Virus record (IMG/VR): IMGVR_UViG_3300020140_000007
Location: 1-22,013 of that record
Strand: one strand, 5' to 3'
From: a virus
Length of the DNA: 22,013 nucleotides
Numbering within the stretch: the stretch's first letter is position 1; the number at the start of each line of letters is the position of its first letter. Position numbers and translations under genes: made by a program. Under the pieces are notes generated by a model, which was not told the origin of the DNA, ran no database searches, and worked only from the letters and a program-made list of their open reading frames with translations. Positions 1 to 5,120 of this stretch are shown here, piece after piece.

Positions 1-133
1 TATAGATGTTGAGTTGTGCTCCACGAGTTATGCCTCTCCCTCGCAGTGCTCTCTTCTGGGTAAGCTCGCCGATCTCTCCGCACTTCGGACACCGGCTTGC
101 CTCTTCCAATGTTGTTTCGACTGACTCACTCAT
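1..133 (-). CDS. Zinc-knuckle protein, N-terminal part (runs off the left edge)
   Basis: An ORF starts with ATG at 133 and stays open to the window edge (44 codons seen). Its first residues, MSESVETTLEEASRCPKCGE, contain a CPKCG zinc-knuckle half-site, so a metal-binding protein is likely; the second Cys/His pair would lie off the edge. The start overlaps the last 8 bases of the upstream gene (ATGAGTGA), the usual arrangement for translational coupling, and no separate Shine-Dalgarno site is visible. It is the most downstream member of the leftward 840-to-1 unit. Function unknown. It could also be a short unrelated protein with one CxxC. Confidence 0.55.
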   Translation of the reverse strand, partial: MSESVETTLEEASRCPKCGEIGELTQKRALRGRGITRGAQLNIY

Positions 134-611
134 TGAAGTTGGTCCATTTCATTAGTGCCCGATTCTCTTCCTTCAGATTGTCGATGGCCGCTTCAAGATC
201 TCGCATGCGTGCTGCCATGTCCTTGACCATCTGTTCGATAATGGTCTGCTTGTTGCCGTGACGAACACGACTTGGCTTTGTGTTCTTCCAAGCCTCAAGC
301 TCTGGTTCCTTCCACAGAACCCATCTGCTCGTTCCATTACCGCCGCCACGACGGGTCTGTTCGATACAACCCATCGCTGTGAGATGGTTCTTGATCGTGG
401 TGTAGTACGGAACGCTCAGCCGAAGCTCCTTGAACAGCCCTGTTAGGTGTCCTTCGTACGTTAAAAGGCCGCCATCCTCAAGTCTGCCGAATGTGGCTTG
501 TCGAGCCATCATCGCATACACCTTTTGCGCATGCTCGAACATGGCTGGGACGATCTCAAGATCACCTTGAGACAGATCCGTACTCGATTCAGAAGCTCGT
601 CCGTCTATCAC
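126..611 (-). CDS. Winged-helix-like DNA-binding protein with C-terminal coiled coil
   Basis: 161 aa, GTG start at 611 behind GGAGGGGGATTA. Residues about 30-100 look like a winged helix: helical segments around LFKELRLSVPYYTTIKNHL (candidate recognition helix), then MGCIEQTRRGGGNGTSRWVLW, a typical beta-wing with a Gly/Arg-rich turn. Residues about 120-155 (MAARMRDLEAAIDNLKEENR) form a heptad-like coiled coil that could dimerise the protein. The gene follows 625-840 with a 13-nt gap that contains its ribosome site and overlaps the next gene by 8 nt. A regulator role is inferred from the fold pattern only; no named family is recognised. Confidence 0.7.
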   Translation of the reverse strand: MIDGRASESSTDLSQGDLEIVPAMFEHAQKVYAMMARQATFGRLEDGGLLTYEGHLTGLFKELRLSVPYYTTIKNHLTAMGCIEQTRRGGGNGTSRWVLWKEPELEAWKNTKPSRVRHGNKQTIIEQMVKDMAARMRDLEAAIDNLKEENRALMKWTNFNE

Positions 612-624
612 TAATCCCCCTCCT

Positions 625-840
625 TCAGAAGTCCGCCTTCAGATGTTGCGTTATCCTTTGCAGCAGCCCGATACGCTGCTGTTGAGTCCCAACGACGGCC
701 GTGAACTCTTCGATCGTCTCAGGCGTTTCGTCGTCGATCATGTACTCGAGGGTACTGTTAGCATGACCAAGAGCCTCGTCAAGCACGTCAAGAAGGATGC
801 CCTTCTCTTCGTCGTCAAGGTCTAATTCAAGTTTCAACAC
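625..840 (-). CDS. Small acidic helical protein, unknown function
   Basis: 71 aa, GTG start at 840 (TTG at 837 is an alternative) with AGGAGGAAAGA just upstream. It is strongly acidic (LELDLDDEEKG near the N terminus, then alternating helices to QHLKADF). No motif is recognised. It is the first gene after the promoter at 858-888, with a predicted leader of only about 10-15 nt, and begins a three-gene unit running off the left edge. Small acidic early phage proteins often bind host machinery or mimic DNA, but nothing here shows that directly. Confidence 0.7.
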   Translation of the reverse strand: MLKLELDLDDEEKGILLDVLDEALGHANSTLEYMIDDETPETIEEFTAVVGTQQQRIGLLQRITQHLKADF

Positions 841-857
841 TCTTTCCTCCTATTCTT

Positions 858-888
858 ATTATACCGTAGGATACCGTATTGACTACAA
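858..888 (-). promoter_or_regulatory. Leftward sigma70-type promoter (TTGTAGTC family)
   Basis: On the minus strand TTGTAG (888-883) lies 19 nt from a perfect TATAAT (863-858); the -35 side reads CCTTGTAGTC. The AGGAGG site of the 625-840 gene starts only a few bases after the expected transcription start. The same layout recurs at 3576, 4301, 5057, 9515 and 10377. Confidence 0.75.
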
Positions 889-911
889 GGGTCTAATTTG
901 CCGACCCTTGT
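885..911 (-). terminator. Hairpin overlapping the promoter -35 region
   Basis: ACAAGGGTC (885-893) and GACCCTTGT (903-911) form a perfect 9-bp stem with a 9-nt loop, downstream of the 956-1192 gene. Its 3' arm on the minus strand runs into the -35 of the next promoter. No U tract follows, so it may terminate weakly, protect the 3' end, or serve as an operator. Confidence 0.5.
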
Positions 912-955
912 CAACGTGGTATGCGTGAAGCAAATCCCCACAGGGGCGATCTGGT

Positions 956-1192
956 TTAGTGGCGCATCTTGAGGTTGAAGTACTCGGTAGTGATGAACTG
1001 GTAGCTGGCGTTAGACACCCAGAGTCGCCAGTTACCATTGTGAGCATCGACGGTTACGGCAAAGCTACTACCCTGCGGAACATCCGTACGATCGCTTGAC
1101 ATCAACATGTCGACGATCTTACGAATATCTTCGGGCGGTAGTTCCAATACGTACGGAAACGCGTTCGGTAGGTGGACTTTGTACATACTCAT
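956..1192 (-). CDS. Small conserved-looking phage protein, unknown function
   Basis: 78 aa, ATG start at 1192 with GAGAGGAGTGAC upstream. The pattern is a short strand (YKVHLPNAFPYVLELP), a helix (PEDIRKIVDMLM) and a sheet-rich C-terminal half with WRLWVSNASYQFITTEY. The sequence FAVTVDAHNGNWRLWV suggests a compact beta fold. It stands alone between the strong terminator at 1222-1273 and the hairpin at 885-911. No promoter of the TTGTAGTC type is visible in the 30 nt between that terminator and the start, so it may depend on read-through. Family not recognised. Confidence 0.7.
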   Translation of the reverse strand: MSMYKVHLPNAFPYVLELPPEDIRKIVDMLMSSDRTDVPQGSSFAVTVDAHNGNWRLWVSNASYQFITTEYFNLKMRH

Positions 1193-1221
1193 GTCACTCC
1201 TCTCATGATCCTTTCGTGGGG

Positions 1222-1273
1222 AAAGAAAAAGGGGCCGACCAAGCCTAGCCGCCTGCTAGACCTGGCCGACCCC
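1222..1273 (-). terminator. Strong rho-independent terminator after tRNA-like gene
   Basis: Bases 1273-1255 and 1249-1231 pair over 19 positions without a mismatch (several G-U) around a 5-nt loop, AGGCG on the minus strand, and are followed by TTTTTCTTT (1230-1222). It ends the unit carrying the tRNA-like gene at 1336-1432. Confidence 0.85.
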
Positions 1274-1335
1274 TCCTTCCTCGGTGCTGCGCCATCACCC
1301 GCGCACCCCATTCACCCTTCAGTAAAGTCCTAGCG

Positions 1336-1432
1336 TGGAGATGGTAGGAATCGAACCTACACCTTCGAAGAGAGGTCAACTTGGCGCCTTCCGACCCGCA
1401 CTTCGATGCTCGTACCTTCGAGCTACATCCCC
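1336..1432 (-). tRNA. tRNA-like gene with enlarged anticodon loop
   Basis: On the minus strand: acceptor GGGGATG (1432-1426) pairs with CATCTCC (1343-1337), discriminator A at 1336; TA at positions 8-9; D arm GCTC-GAAGGTAC-GAGC with the GG pair; T arm GTAGG-TTCGATT-CCTAC. In exactly the anticodon-stem position lies TCGAA...TTCGA, but it encloses 32 nt instead of 7, an excess of 25. If the extra block followed base 37 the anticodon would be GCG (Arg), but the isotype is not safe. No CCA is encoded. A class II tRNA does not fit the pairing better. Confidence 0.6.
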
Positions 1433-1436
1433 TTGA

Positions 1437-1482
1437 AGGACCGGCAGTTCACTACGACTCCATCGTAATGCTTACCGGTCCT
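1437..1482 (-). other. Long hairpin just 5' of the tRNA-like gene
   Basis: AGGACCGG (1437-1444) pairs with CCGGTCCT (1475-1482), and inside it CACTACGA pairs with TCGTAATG (one mismatch) around CTCCA. The 46-nt hairpin ends 5 nt before the tRNA-like gene on the minus strand and may guide processing of its 5' end or attenuate transcription. Bases 1483-1603 hold nothing else I can support. Confidence 0.5.
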
Positions 1483-1603
1483 GTCTTACCTAAATTCGGC
1501 CTAACCCCTACCGACATGCGCCCTTTAACGTGGTGACCTCTCGCCCTCCATATCGGTCTGTTTCACCCGACTCTGCCAGGCTAGCGTACTTCCCCACGAC
1601 GTG

Positions 1604-2116
1604 CTATCCGAACAGCTCGTGAATGTCGTTCCGTGTGGTCGGCTTATCGCCGGAGACGAGCCAGTTCACGAACTCGTCGTACGTGTACACGCTGCCACGA
1701 GGACCGGTCGTGTAGAACTTGTCGGAGATCACGATGGCCGCGTAGGTGTACATCGTGTCCGAACCGGTGAAGCCCTTCCGGAACCTAAGAACGGTTCCGT
1801 CGCCCCATCCGTTCGGACCGAAGTCCGCGATCAGGCCGAGCTTGTCTGCGACGGCCTTCTCCATTGCACGCTCACGACGGATCGCCGCGACCTTGTCGTC
1901 AACGTCGTAGTTGTCGGTCACTTTTACGGTTTCCTTTCGACCATAGAGCGCTTCGAACAGTTGTTGAGTTGCTGCCACGTCGGTACGACTGTACGCCTTC
2001 ATCAGGCGCTCTTCGATCTTGTCGTACATAGGCTCGTGCCTGACGTAGTTTCCGTCTTTGTCGTACACGGGCTCACGTCCAACGTAGAACCCGTCGATGA
2101 AGTTTCCGTCGATCAC
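1604..2116 (-). CDS. Hypothetical phage protein, 170 aa
   Basis: GTG start at 2116 with AAGGAGTAGAC upstream. The N terminus (FIDGFYVGREPVYDKDGNYV) is strand-rich with two similar EPxYDK motifs (EPVYDKDG and EPMYDKIE). The middle is helical and charged (KVAAIRRERAMEKAVADKLG). The C-terminal half has aromatic strands and ends in EFVNWLVSGDKPTTRNDIHELF. No catalytic motif, signal peptide or membrane segment is seen. It lies 29 nt after the 39-aa ORF at 2146-2265, probably in the same unit. The family is not recognised. Confidence 0.7.
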   Translation of the reverse strand: MIDGNFIDGFYVGREPVYDKDGNYVRHEPMYDKIEERLMKAYSRTDVAATQQLFEALYGRKETVKVTDNYDVDDKVAAIRRERAMEKAVADKLGLIADFGPNGWGDGTVLRFRKGFTGSDTMYTYAAIVISDKFYTTGPRGSVYTYDEFVNWLVSGDKPTTRNDIHELFG

Positions 2117-2141
2117 GTCTACTCCTTGATGGTGAAGGTCT

Positions 2142-2253
2142 GGCCCTAACGGATCGTACGCTTCTCAGTCTCCCACGAACGGATCTCAGCGGCTTTTGAG
2201 CTACTCCCCATTCTGTCCCAGTGGTTTCGCGACTCTACGTCCCCGTTAGGGCC
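2142..2253. repeat. 11-bp perfect inverted repeat spanning a small ORF
   Basis: GGCCCTAACGG (2142-2152) and CCGTTAGGGCC (2243-2253) are perfect complements 90 nt apart. On the minus strand the closed loop holds nearly the whole 39-aa ORF. It could be a long-range mRNA helix or the closing stem of a structured RNA; no tRNA T-loop consensus is present inside. Confidence 0.55.
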
Positions 2254-2265
2254 TCGCCTCTTCAT
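2146..2265 (-). CDS. Small basic protein, 39 aa
   Basis: ATG start at 2265 preceded by GAGGGATC. The product begins MKRRGPNGDVESRNHWDRMG and ends SWETEKRTIR. It is basic and has no recognisable domain. It runs in the same direction as the 1604-2116 gene and ends 29 nt before that start. An 11-bp inverted repeat covers codons 5-8 and the last codons plus the stop, so its start and stop regions could base-pair. Ordinary protein-like composition and a good ribosome site favour a real gene; the short length keeps confidence moderate. Confidence 0.42.
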   Translation of the reverse strand: MKRRGPNGDVESRNHWDRMGSSSKAAEIRSWETEKRTIR

Positions 2266-2545
2266 GATCCCTCGATTCCTACTCGTCCGAAGGTCCCTTA
2301 CTATCCGTTGACATAGCTGCAAACTCTACGTTCGATGCAGATACAACGGCCTCGTTCAGGGTCCAAGGCTTTCAGTCACCAAGGGCCTTGCTTCATCCAT
2401 CACCCGCGTCAGCCATTGCTGCGTACGGGTGGCAGCAGCTTTATAATGGACCTGACAAACCATTACGGGCGAACTCGTTTTGTCGGAACGCATACCTGGT
2501 CGTCATGCTCCCGGAACCAATTCGTCGTACGTTTTGCCATTGCCG
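2266..2545. other. Intergenic stretch without a convincing gene
   Basis: About 280 nt between the 39-aa ORF and the tRNA-like gene. It has two abutting tiny minus-strand ORFs (2463-2540 and 2356-2463, joined by TAATG), neither with a ribosome site. The second seems to continue in another frame after its stop as (C)TG-AAC-GAG... to MSTDSKGPSDE, so a decayed gene is possible. A CTGACAAA/TTTTGTCGG inverted repeat lies near 2451-2486. No promoter of the TTGTAGTC type was found. Confidence 0.4.
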
Positions 2546-2617
2546 AGTCCTAGGTGGGAATCGAACCCACAATCTTCCAATCCGAAAAGGACGCATTCAC
2601 CAGAATGCTTCTAGGAA
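2546..2617 (-). tRNA. Degenerate tRNA-like gene, possibly Pro(CGG)
   Basis: On the minus strand: acceptor TTCCTAG/CTAGGAC (first pair T-C mismatched), AA at 8-9, D arm GCAT-TCTGGTGA-ATGC, T arm GTGGG-TTCGATT-CCCAC. The anticodon arm has normal length and reads TCCTT-TTCGGAT-TGGAA, which places U33, CGG and A37 correctly, but the stem has two mismatches and one wobble. Discriminator T, no CCA. Total 72 nt. It may be a decaying tRNA-Pro or a tRNA mimic. Confidence 0.55.
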
Positions 2618-2649
2618 CCAATTCTGCCCCATCGTGTGAGGGCAGAAGC

Positions 2650-2826
2650 CTAACCCTTGAGCGTCCAGCCCATGATGGCGCAGGCACCCTCGGCCAGCTC
2701 GCGCTTGTCGTCCTCGGTCAGCGCCTTGAGCTCCTTCTGGAAGTCGACGAGCGGACGCTTGGCCGTGCCCGCGTTGAAGTAGCCGGCGATGGCACTGGTC
2801 TGAGACTTCTCGTTCACGTTCGGCAT
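2650..2826 (-). CDS. Small conserved actinophage-type protein, 58 aa
   Basis: ATG start at 2826, chosen because AGGAGATAAC lies directly upstream; the longer reading from 2862 has no such site. The product MPNVNEKSQTSAIAGYFNAG... has an N-terminal disordered stretch and a helical C-terminal half (DFQKELKALTEDDKRELAEG) ending in MGWTLKG. I have a general memory of similar short proteins in Streptomyces phages, without known function; this was not searched. It follows a 5' leader with an 11-bp hairpin (2859-2913). Confidence 0.7.
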   Translation of the reverse strand: MPNVNEKSQTSAIAGYFNAGTAKRPLVDFQKELKALTEDDKRELAEGACAIMGWTLKG

Positions 2827-2858
2827 GTTATCTCCTGATGAGGGGGATTTATAAAGCG

Positions 2859-2913
2859 GCACAGCCTACAGTCGTGGCTTAGCGTTTTGGGCATACACTG
2901 TCGTAGGCTGTGC
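2859..2913 (-). promoter_or_regulatory. Structured leader hairpin before the 58-aa gene
   Basis: GCACAGCCTAC (2859-2869) and GTAGGCTGTGC (2903-2913) pair perfectly over 11 bp around a 33-nt loop. The hairpin ends 33 nt before the start codon at 2826, close to its ribosome site, and is followed by CGCTTTATAAAT. It may be a terminator/attenuator between the 2972-3532 and 2650-2826 genes or a stability element. Confidence 0.55.
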
Positions 2914-2971
2914 TCGTGGATCCGGCCCAATTCGATCGGGCACCCTCACGGCGTGTTCGGATCCTACCTTG

Positions 2972-3532
2972 TTACTCGGCTTCGACAACCGGAGTCGCAT
3001 CGGGAGAAGCGGCAGCCGGTACAGCGGCCTTAGCAGCCGCCTTCTTGGCCCGCTCGTCCTTGGAAGCCGCGACGCGAGTGTTCTTCGCGTCCCACCACCC
3101 CAGACCCTCTTCGGGCTTGATGTACCAGGCGTAGCCCTCGATCTCGTGGGTCGGGAACGGGTTCCGAGCACCCTCACCCTGGTTGTTCTTGATGTACGAG
3201 TACACCACCTGGGGCGGAACGACCTTGTTCAGGTGCGTTCCGAGGATCTTCGCGAACTCGACCGGCTTCACGTACCCCTCGGGGGCCTTCGTCCGAGGCG
3301 TTGCGGTGCTGGCCTTCGCCGGCTTCGCTGCATTGGTCTTCACGGCCTCCGCGGGAACCTCGTCGGTGTCGTCCGGCACGTCCACGTCGAGGTTGGCGTC
3401 GTCGTTGACTTCCGCGTCGAGAGCGTCCTCGCCGGTGCCCTCGATGTCGCCATCGTTGACCTGCTCGGTTGCTACGGCGCCGTCGGTCGACTTGACTTCG
3501 GTGTCGTCGAAGTTTGGAGTTGTCATGGTCAT
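2972..3532 (-). CDS. HTH-like DNA-binding protein with acidic N-terminal tail
   Basis: 186 aa, ATG start at 3532 with AAAGG 7 nt upstream. Residues 1-70 are low-complexity and very acidic; residues about 72-90 are Ala/Lys/Thr-rich; residues 95-150 form the folded part with YVKPVEFAKILGTHLN (candidate HTH) and VVPPQVVYSYIKNN. The C terminus is a Lys/Ala-rich tail (RAKKAAAKAAVPAAA). The core resembles the 11038-11418 protein (FAKILGTHLNKVVPPQVVYSYI versus ISKILNTILRSV...MMYNYLRNG), so both are likely one family. The modular acidic and basic tails recall nucleoid-associated proteins, but that is inference. Its own promoter is at 3576-3605. Confidence 0.75.
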   Translation of the reverse strand: MTMTTPNFDDTEVKSTDGAVATEQVNDGDIEGTGEDALDAEVNDDANLDVDVPDDTDEVPAEAVKTNAAKPAKASTATPRTKAPEGYVKPVEFAKILGTHLNKVVPPQVVYSYIKNNQGEGARNPFPTHEIEGYAWYIKPEEGLGWWDAKNTRVAASKDERAKKAAAKAAVPAAASPDATPVVEAE

Positions 3533-3575
3533 CGTGTTGCCTTTCTGGTAAGCTTTTGTATTGCCTTCTACTTTT

Positions 3576-3605
3576 ATTATACAGGTTGTGCTGCTTGGAC
3601 TGCAA
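3576..3605 (-). promoter_or_regulatory. Leftward promoter, variant of the TTGTAGTC family
   Basis: TTGCAG (3605-3600), an 18-nt spacer and TATAAT (3581-3576), followed by AAAAGTAG. It drives the 2972-3532 gene. The -35 side reads CTTGCAGTCC, one base off the family core, and the spacer is one base shorter. Confidence 0.7.
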
Positions 3606-3649
3606 GAGGGATCTTGAAAATTGTTTTGGGGCTCTTTTCTCGGCCCTCG

Positions 3650-3748
3650 CTTGCCCGTAAGGACTTGAACCTTACTCCGTCAGCTCTGCCTAGCAAATGC
3701 GCCGGGTGATCGGTGACGTGTCCTGATGCCTAAAATACAGGCGGGCAA
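3650..3748 (-). tRNA. tRNA-like gene with enlarged anticodon loop and odd D arm
   Basis: On the minus strand: acceptor TTGCCCG (3748-3742) pairs with CGGGCAA (3657-3651), and one further outer pair is possible; T arm TAAGG-TTCAAGT-CCTTA is canonical. The D arm may be CCTG-TATTTTAGGCAT-CAGG, leaving no bases 8-9. CGTCA...TGACG gives a 5-bp stem where the anticodon stem should be, but the loop is 31 nt. No anticodon can be assigned safely and no CCA is encoded. It lies upstream of, and co-directional with, the promoter at 3576-3605. It could be a tRNA pseudogene or a tRNA-mimicking RNA. Confidence 0.45.
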
Positions 3749-3756
3749 GTATTCAG

Positions 3757-4206
3757 TTAGATGCCGTGCTGTTCGGGCTGGAAGACGAATGCCTCGTTAG
3801 CGTCGGCTGCCAGACCTTCCTTGACGGCGTCGGCGATCTTGTCGAGCTGATCGTCGGTCGTATCCTTCTCGACCATGTTGAACTTCATCCCCGGCTCCCG
3901 ATGCCCTGCCTCAGGCCTCGTGAGGAACGTTGGGCCATCCGTCGGAGTGCGCGGAAGGTCCGGGATCGGTCGTGAAGCGACATCCCCGTTGTCCGTGTCG
4001 ATCAGGTCGACGGTTCGCGTCTGCTCGATCCCGTCGCCGGGCTCCCGCATCTGCATAGCCATCATCACGGTTTCCCAGCGGGTCTCGTCGTCGGCGTCCA
4101 TCTCAGCTGCCCGAGCCTTGTCGAGGTCCATACCAGGGTAGGTGGCCTCGGTGTACTCGACGTCAGTGACGACCCGCACGGTGTCGATGATTCGGAACGT
4201 TTTCAC
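3757..4206 (-). CDS. Acidic hypothetical protein, 149 aa
   Basis: GTG start at 4206 (MKTFRIIDTVRVVTDVEY) with GGAG 10 nt upstream. An N-terminal beta segment is followed by an acidic helix (MDLDKARAAEMDADDETRWE), a Pro-rich linker (RPIPDLPRTPTDGP) and a C-terminal acidic helix (DDQLDKIADAVKEGLAADAN). No known domain is recognised. It is transcribed from the promoter at 4301-4331 through a highly structured leader (4232-4292), the longest leader in the left part, so this gene is the best candidate for RNA-level control. It ends 8 nt before the tRNA-like gene at 3650-3748, which may share its transcript. Confidence 0.7.
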   Translation of the reverse strand: MKTFRIIDTVRVVTDVEYTEATYPGMDLDKARAAEMDADDETRWETVMMAMQMREPGDGIEQTRTVDLIDTDNGDVASRPIPDLPRTPTDGPTFLTRPEAGHREPGMKFNMVEKDTTDDQLDKIADAVKEGLAADANEAFVFQPEQHGI

Positions 4207-4231
4207 TTGTCATCTCCAGGTTTGACGTTAA

Positions 4232-4292
4232 CAAGCAAGAGAACAGTCACAAGCTGTAGCTTCCTGTTACGCTGTGGCTATTCTCTTGCTTG
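4232..4292 (-). promoter_or_regulatory. Highly structured 5' leader RNA
   Basis: A 12-bp perfect stem (4232-4243 with 4281-4292) encloses a second stem, CACA-GC-GTA paired with TAC-GCTGTG, with two single-base bulges. It starts just after the expected transcription start of the promoter at 4301-4331 and ends about 25 nt before the GTG at 4206. Candidate cis-regulatory element or 5'-end stabiliser; no known riboswitch consensus is recognised. Confidence 0.6.
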
Positions 4293-4300
4293 CTAATTCA

Positions 4301-4331
4301 ATTATACGCTGGACATACCTCGCGACTACAA
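4301..4331 (-). promoter_or_regulatory. Leftward sigma70-type promoter (TTGTAGTC family)
   Basis: CCTTGTAGTC with -35 TTGTAG (4331-4326), a 19-nt spacer and TATAAT (4306-4301). It drives the 3757-4206 gene through its structured leader. Confidence 0.75.
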
Positions 4332-4350
4332 GGTGTCTCTTTGAGGGCTA

Positions 4351-4500
4351 TTAAATGTAGTCATGGTTCTTAGCCTTGTGCATGCGACGAGCCTGTTGCC
4401 TAGTAAGAATCGGATGCCAACCAGCAACGAACTTGAGAAAGAGGCAGGCGCACGTCCACCCAGTACAAAAGGCGGTGACTATGATCATCCACTCAGGCAT
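4351..4500 (-). CDS. Single-pass membrane protein, 49 aa
   Basis: ATG start at 4500, chosen because GGGGAGTACTCAG precedes it; an upstream ATG at 4554 lies inside the previous gene and has no ribosome site. Residues about 4-26 (WMIIVTAFCTGWTCACLFLK) form one membrane helix, followed by a positively charged tail (LTRQQARRMHKAKNHDYI) that should stay in the cytoplasm. It overlaps the previous gene by 8 nt (ATGCCTGA), so coupling is likely. Size and topology would fit an early membrane effector or superinfection factor, but nothing proves this. Confidence 0.6.
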   Translation of the reverse strand: MPEWMIIVTAFCTGWTCACLFLKFVAGWHPILTRQQARRMHKAKNHDYI

Positions 4501-4666
4501 CTGAGTACTCCCCAATCCAACCAGCGTCAGGGTGACGCAACTGCTTCGGGTCACCAGGAATAATCGGAACGGTTTTGTTCCACTTGCCCTTGATCGTGGT
4601 GTCGATGATGTCGATCACGTTACGGAGCTCATCGATGGTAACTCCGAAGTGCTTGATCTTTGCCAC
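4493..4666 (-). CDS. Small protein starting at the 3' end of a tRNA-like gene, 57 aa
   Basis: An open frame from GTG at 4666 to TGA at 4493. The product begins MAKIKHFGVTIDELRNVIDI and ends HPDAGWIGEYSDA; it has a helix then a Trp/Pro-rich tail and looks like a genuine protein. The GTG lies one base from the last base of the tRNA-like gene, with a stop codon upstream inside that gene and no Shine-Dalgarno site, so processing of the RNA would leave an almost leaderless mRNA. An internal GTG (MIDIIDTTIKGKWN) is a weaker alternative. The 8-nt overlap with the next gene supports a shared unit. Confidence 0.6.
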   Translation of the reverse strand: MAKIKHFGVTIDELRNVIDIIDTTIKGKWNKTVPIIPGDPKQLRHPDAGWIGEYSDA

Positions 4667-4667
4667 G

Positions 4668-4747
4668 AGGGGATGAAAGGAATCGAACCTCTATATACCG
4701 TGCAGCAGCCAGTAAGCACGGGCGCTCTACCATTGAGCTACATCCCC
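4668..4747 (-). tRNA. tRNA-like gene with enlarged anticodon loop (Ala-like body)
   Basis: On the minus strand: acceptor GGGGATG (4747-4741)/CATCCCC (4675-4669), TA at 8-9, D arm GCTC-AATGGTA-GAGC, T arm AGAGG-TTCGATT-CCTTT. The anticodon arm is CCGTGC-TTACTGGCTGCT-GCACGG: a perfect 6-bp stem but a 12-nt loop. The discriminator is T and no CCA is encoded. The body resembles common bacterial tRNA-Ala, but no TGC/GGC anticodon stands in the right place, so I give no isotype. Confidence 0.6.
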
Positions 4748-4767
4748 ATATGTAGTTAGGTTTCGAC

Positions 4768-4788
4768 AAAAACGATCTCCTTAGAGAT
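4768..4788 (-). terminator. Probable rho-independent terminator
   Basis: ATCTC-TAAG-GAGAT on the minus strand, then CG and TTTTT (4772-4768). The stem is short (5 bp). It separates the 4822-5031 gene from the tRNA-like gene. Confidence 0.45.
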
Positions 4789-4821
4789 GCGCCAGTTAAT
4801 CAAGCCAGCCCTGTGGGTTAC

Positions 4822-5031
4822 TCAGACGCCTACGGCTCCATTCATCGTCATGAACGCGAAGGCCGCGTCATGCCAAAGGTTGACGAAGTAGCCTGGAGCG
4901 TTGTGACGCTTCTTCGACTTGTCCAGCGACCGAACGTATCGACGCCAGCCACCACCAATTCGACCGAGCTCCCTGTCTACCCAACTCCACTTGGATTCGC
5001 AGGGCCGGATGATGTTGTTTGATCTGTGCAT
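4822..5031 (-). CDS. Basic hypothetical protein, 69 aa
   Basis: ATG start at 5031 with a strong AAGGAGGTACA site. The product is rich in Trp and Arg (ESKWSWVDRELGRIGGGWRR) with a basic middle (LDKSKKRHN) and a hydrophobic C terminus (DAAFAFMTMNGAVGV). No domain is recognised. It is the first and only gene of a unit from the promoter at 5057-5087 to the terminator at 4768-4788, and a CCCACAGGG motif (4809-4817) follows its stop codon. Confidence 0.7.
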   Translation of the reverse strand: MHRSNNIIRPCESKWSWVDRELGRIGGGWRRYVRSLDKSKKRHNAPGYFVNLWHDAAFAFMTMNGAVGV

Positions 5032-5056
5032 TGTACCTCCTTGCTAGTCTTCCTTA

Positions 5057-5087
5057 ATTATACCGTGACAATCAAGTCTGACTACAA
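5057..5087 (-). promoter_or_regulatory. Leftward sigma70-type promoter (TTGTAGTC family)
   Basis: GCTTGTAGTC with -35 TTGTAG (5087-5082), a 19-nt spacer and TATAAT (5062-5057). It drives the 4822-5031 gene with a short leader. Confidence 0.75.
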
Positions 5088-5118
5088 GCGTCTCCTCTGG
5101 TTGAGAGAAGACGCTTGT
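5084..5118 (-). terminator. Hairpin between genes, 3' arm inside the next promoter
   Basis: ACAAGCGTCT (5084-5093) and AGACGCTTGT (5109-5118) pair over 10 bp, extended by CTCT/AGAG around GGTTG. It starts 2 nt after the stop of the 5121-5411 gene. There is no U tract. Same architecture as 885-911. Confidence 0.55.
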
Positions 5119-5120
5119 GC

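Noticed and set aside
1336-1432. Class II tRNA (Ser/Leu/Tyr) with a long variable arm
   Set aside because: An ACCT/AGGT variable arm can be drawn, but then no 5-bp anticodon stem with a 7-nt loop is left, while the enlarged-loop reading gives a perfect stem at the right place.
2356-2540. Two tiny minus-strand ORFs joined by TAATG
   Set aside because: No ribosome site for either, and the second continues out of frame. They are mentioned under the intergenic stretch as a possible decayed gene only.
2969-3709. Plus-strand frame of 246 aa
   Set aside because: It is the shadow of the 2972-3532 gene and runs into a tRNA-like gene; the leftward gene has promoter and ribosome site.
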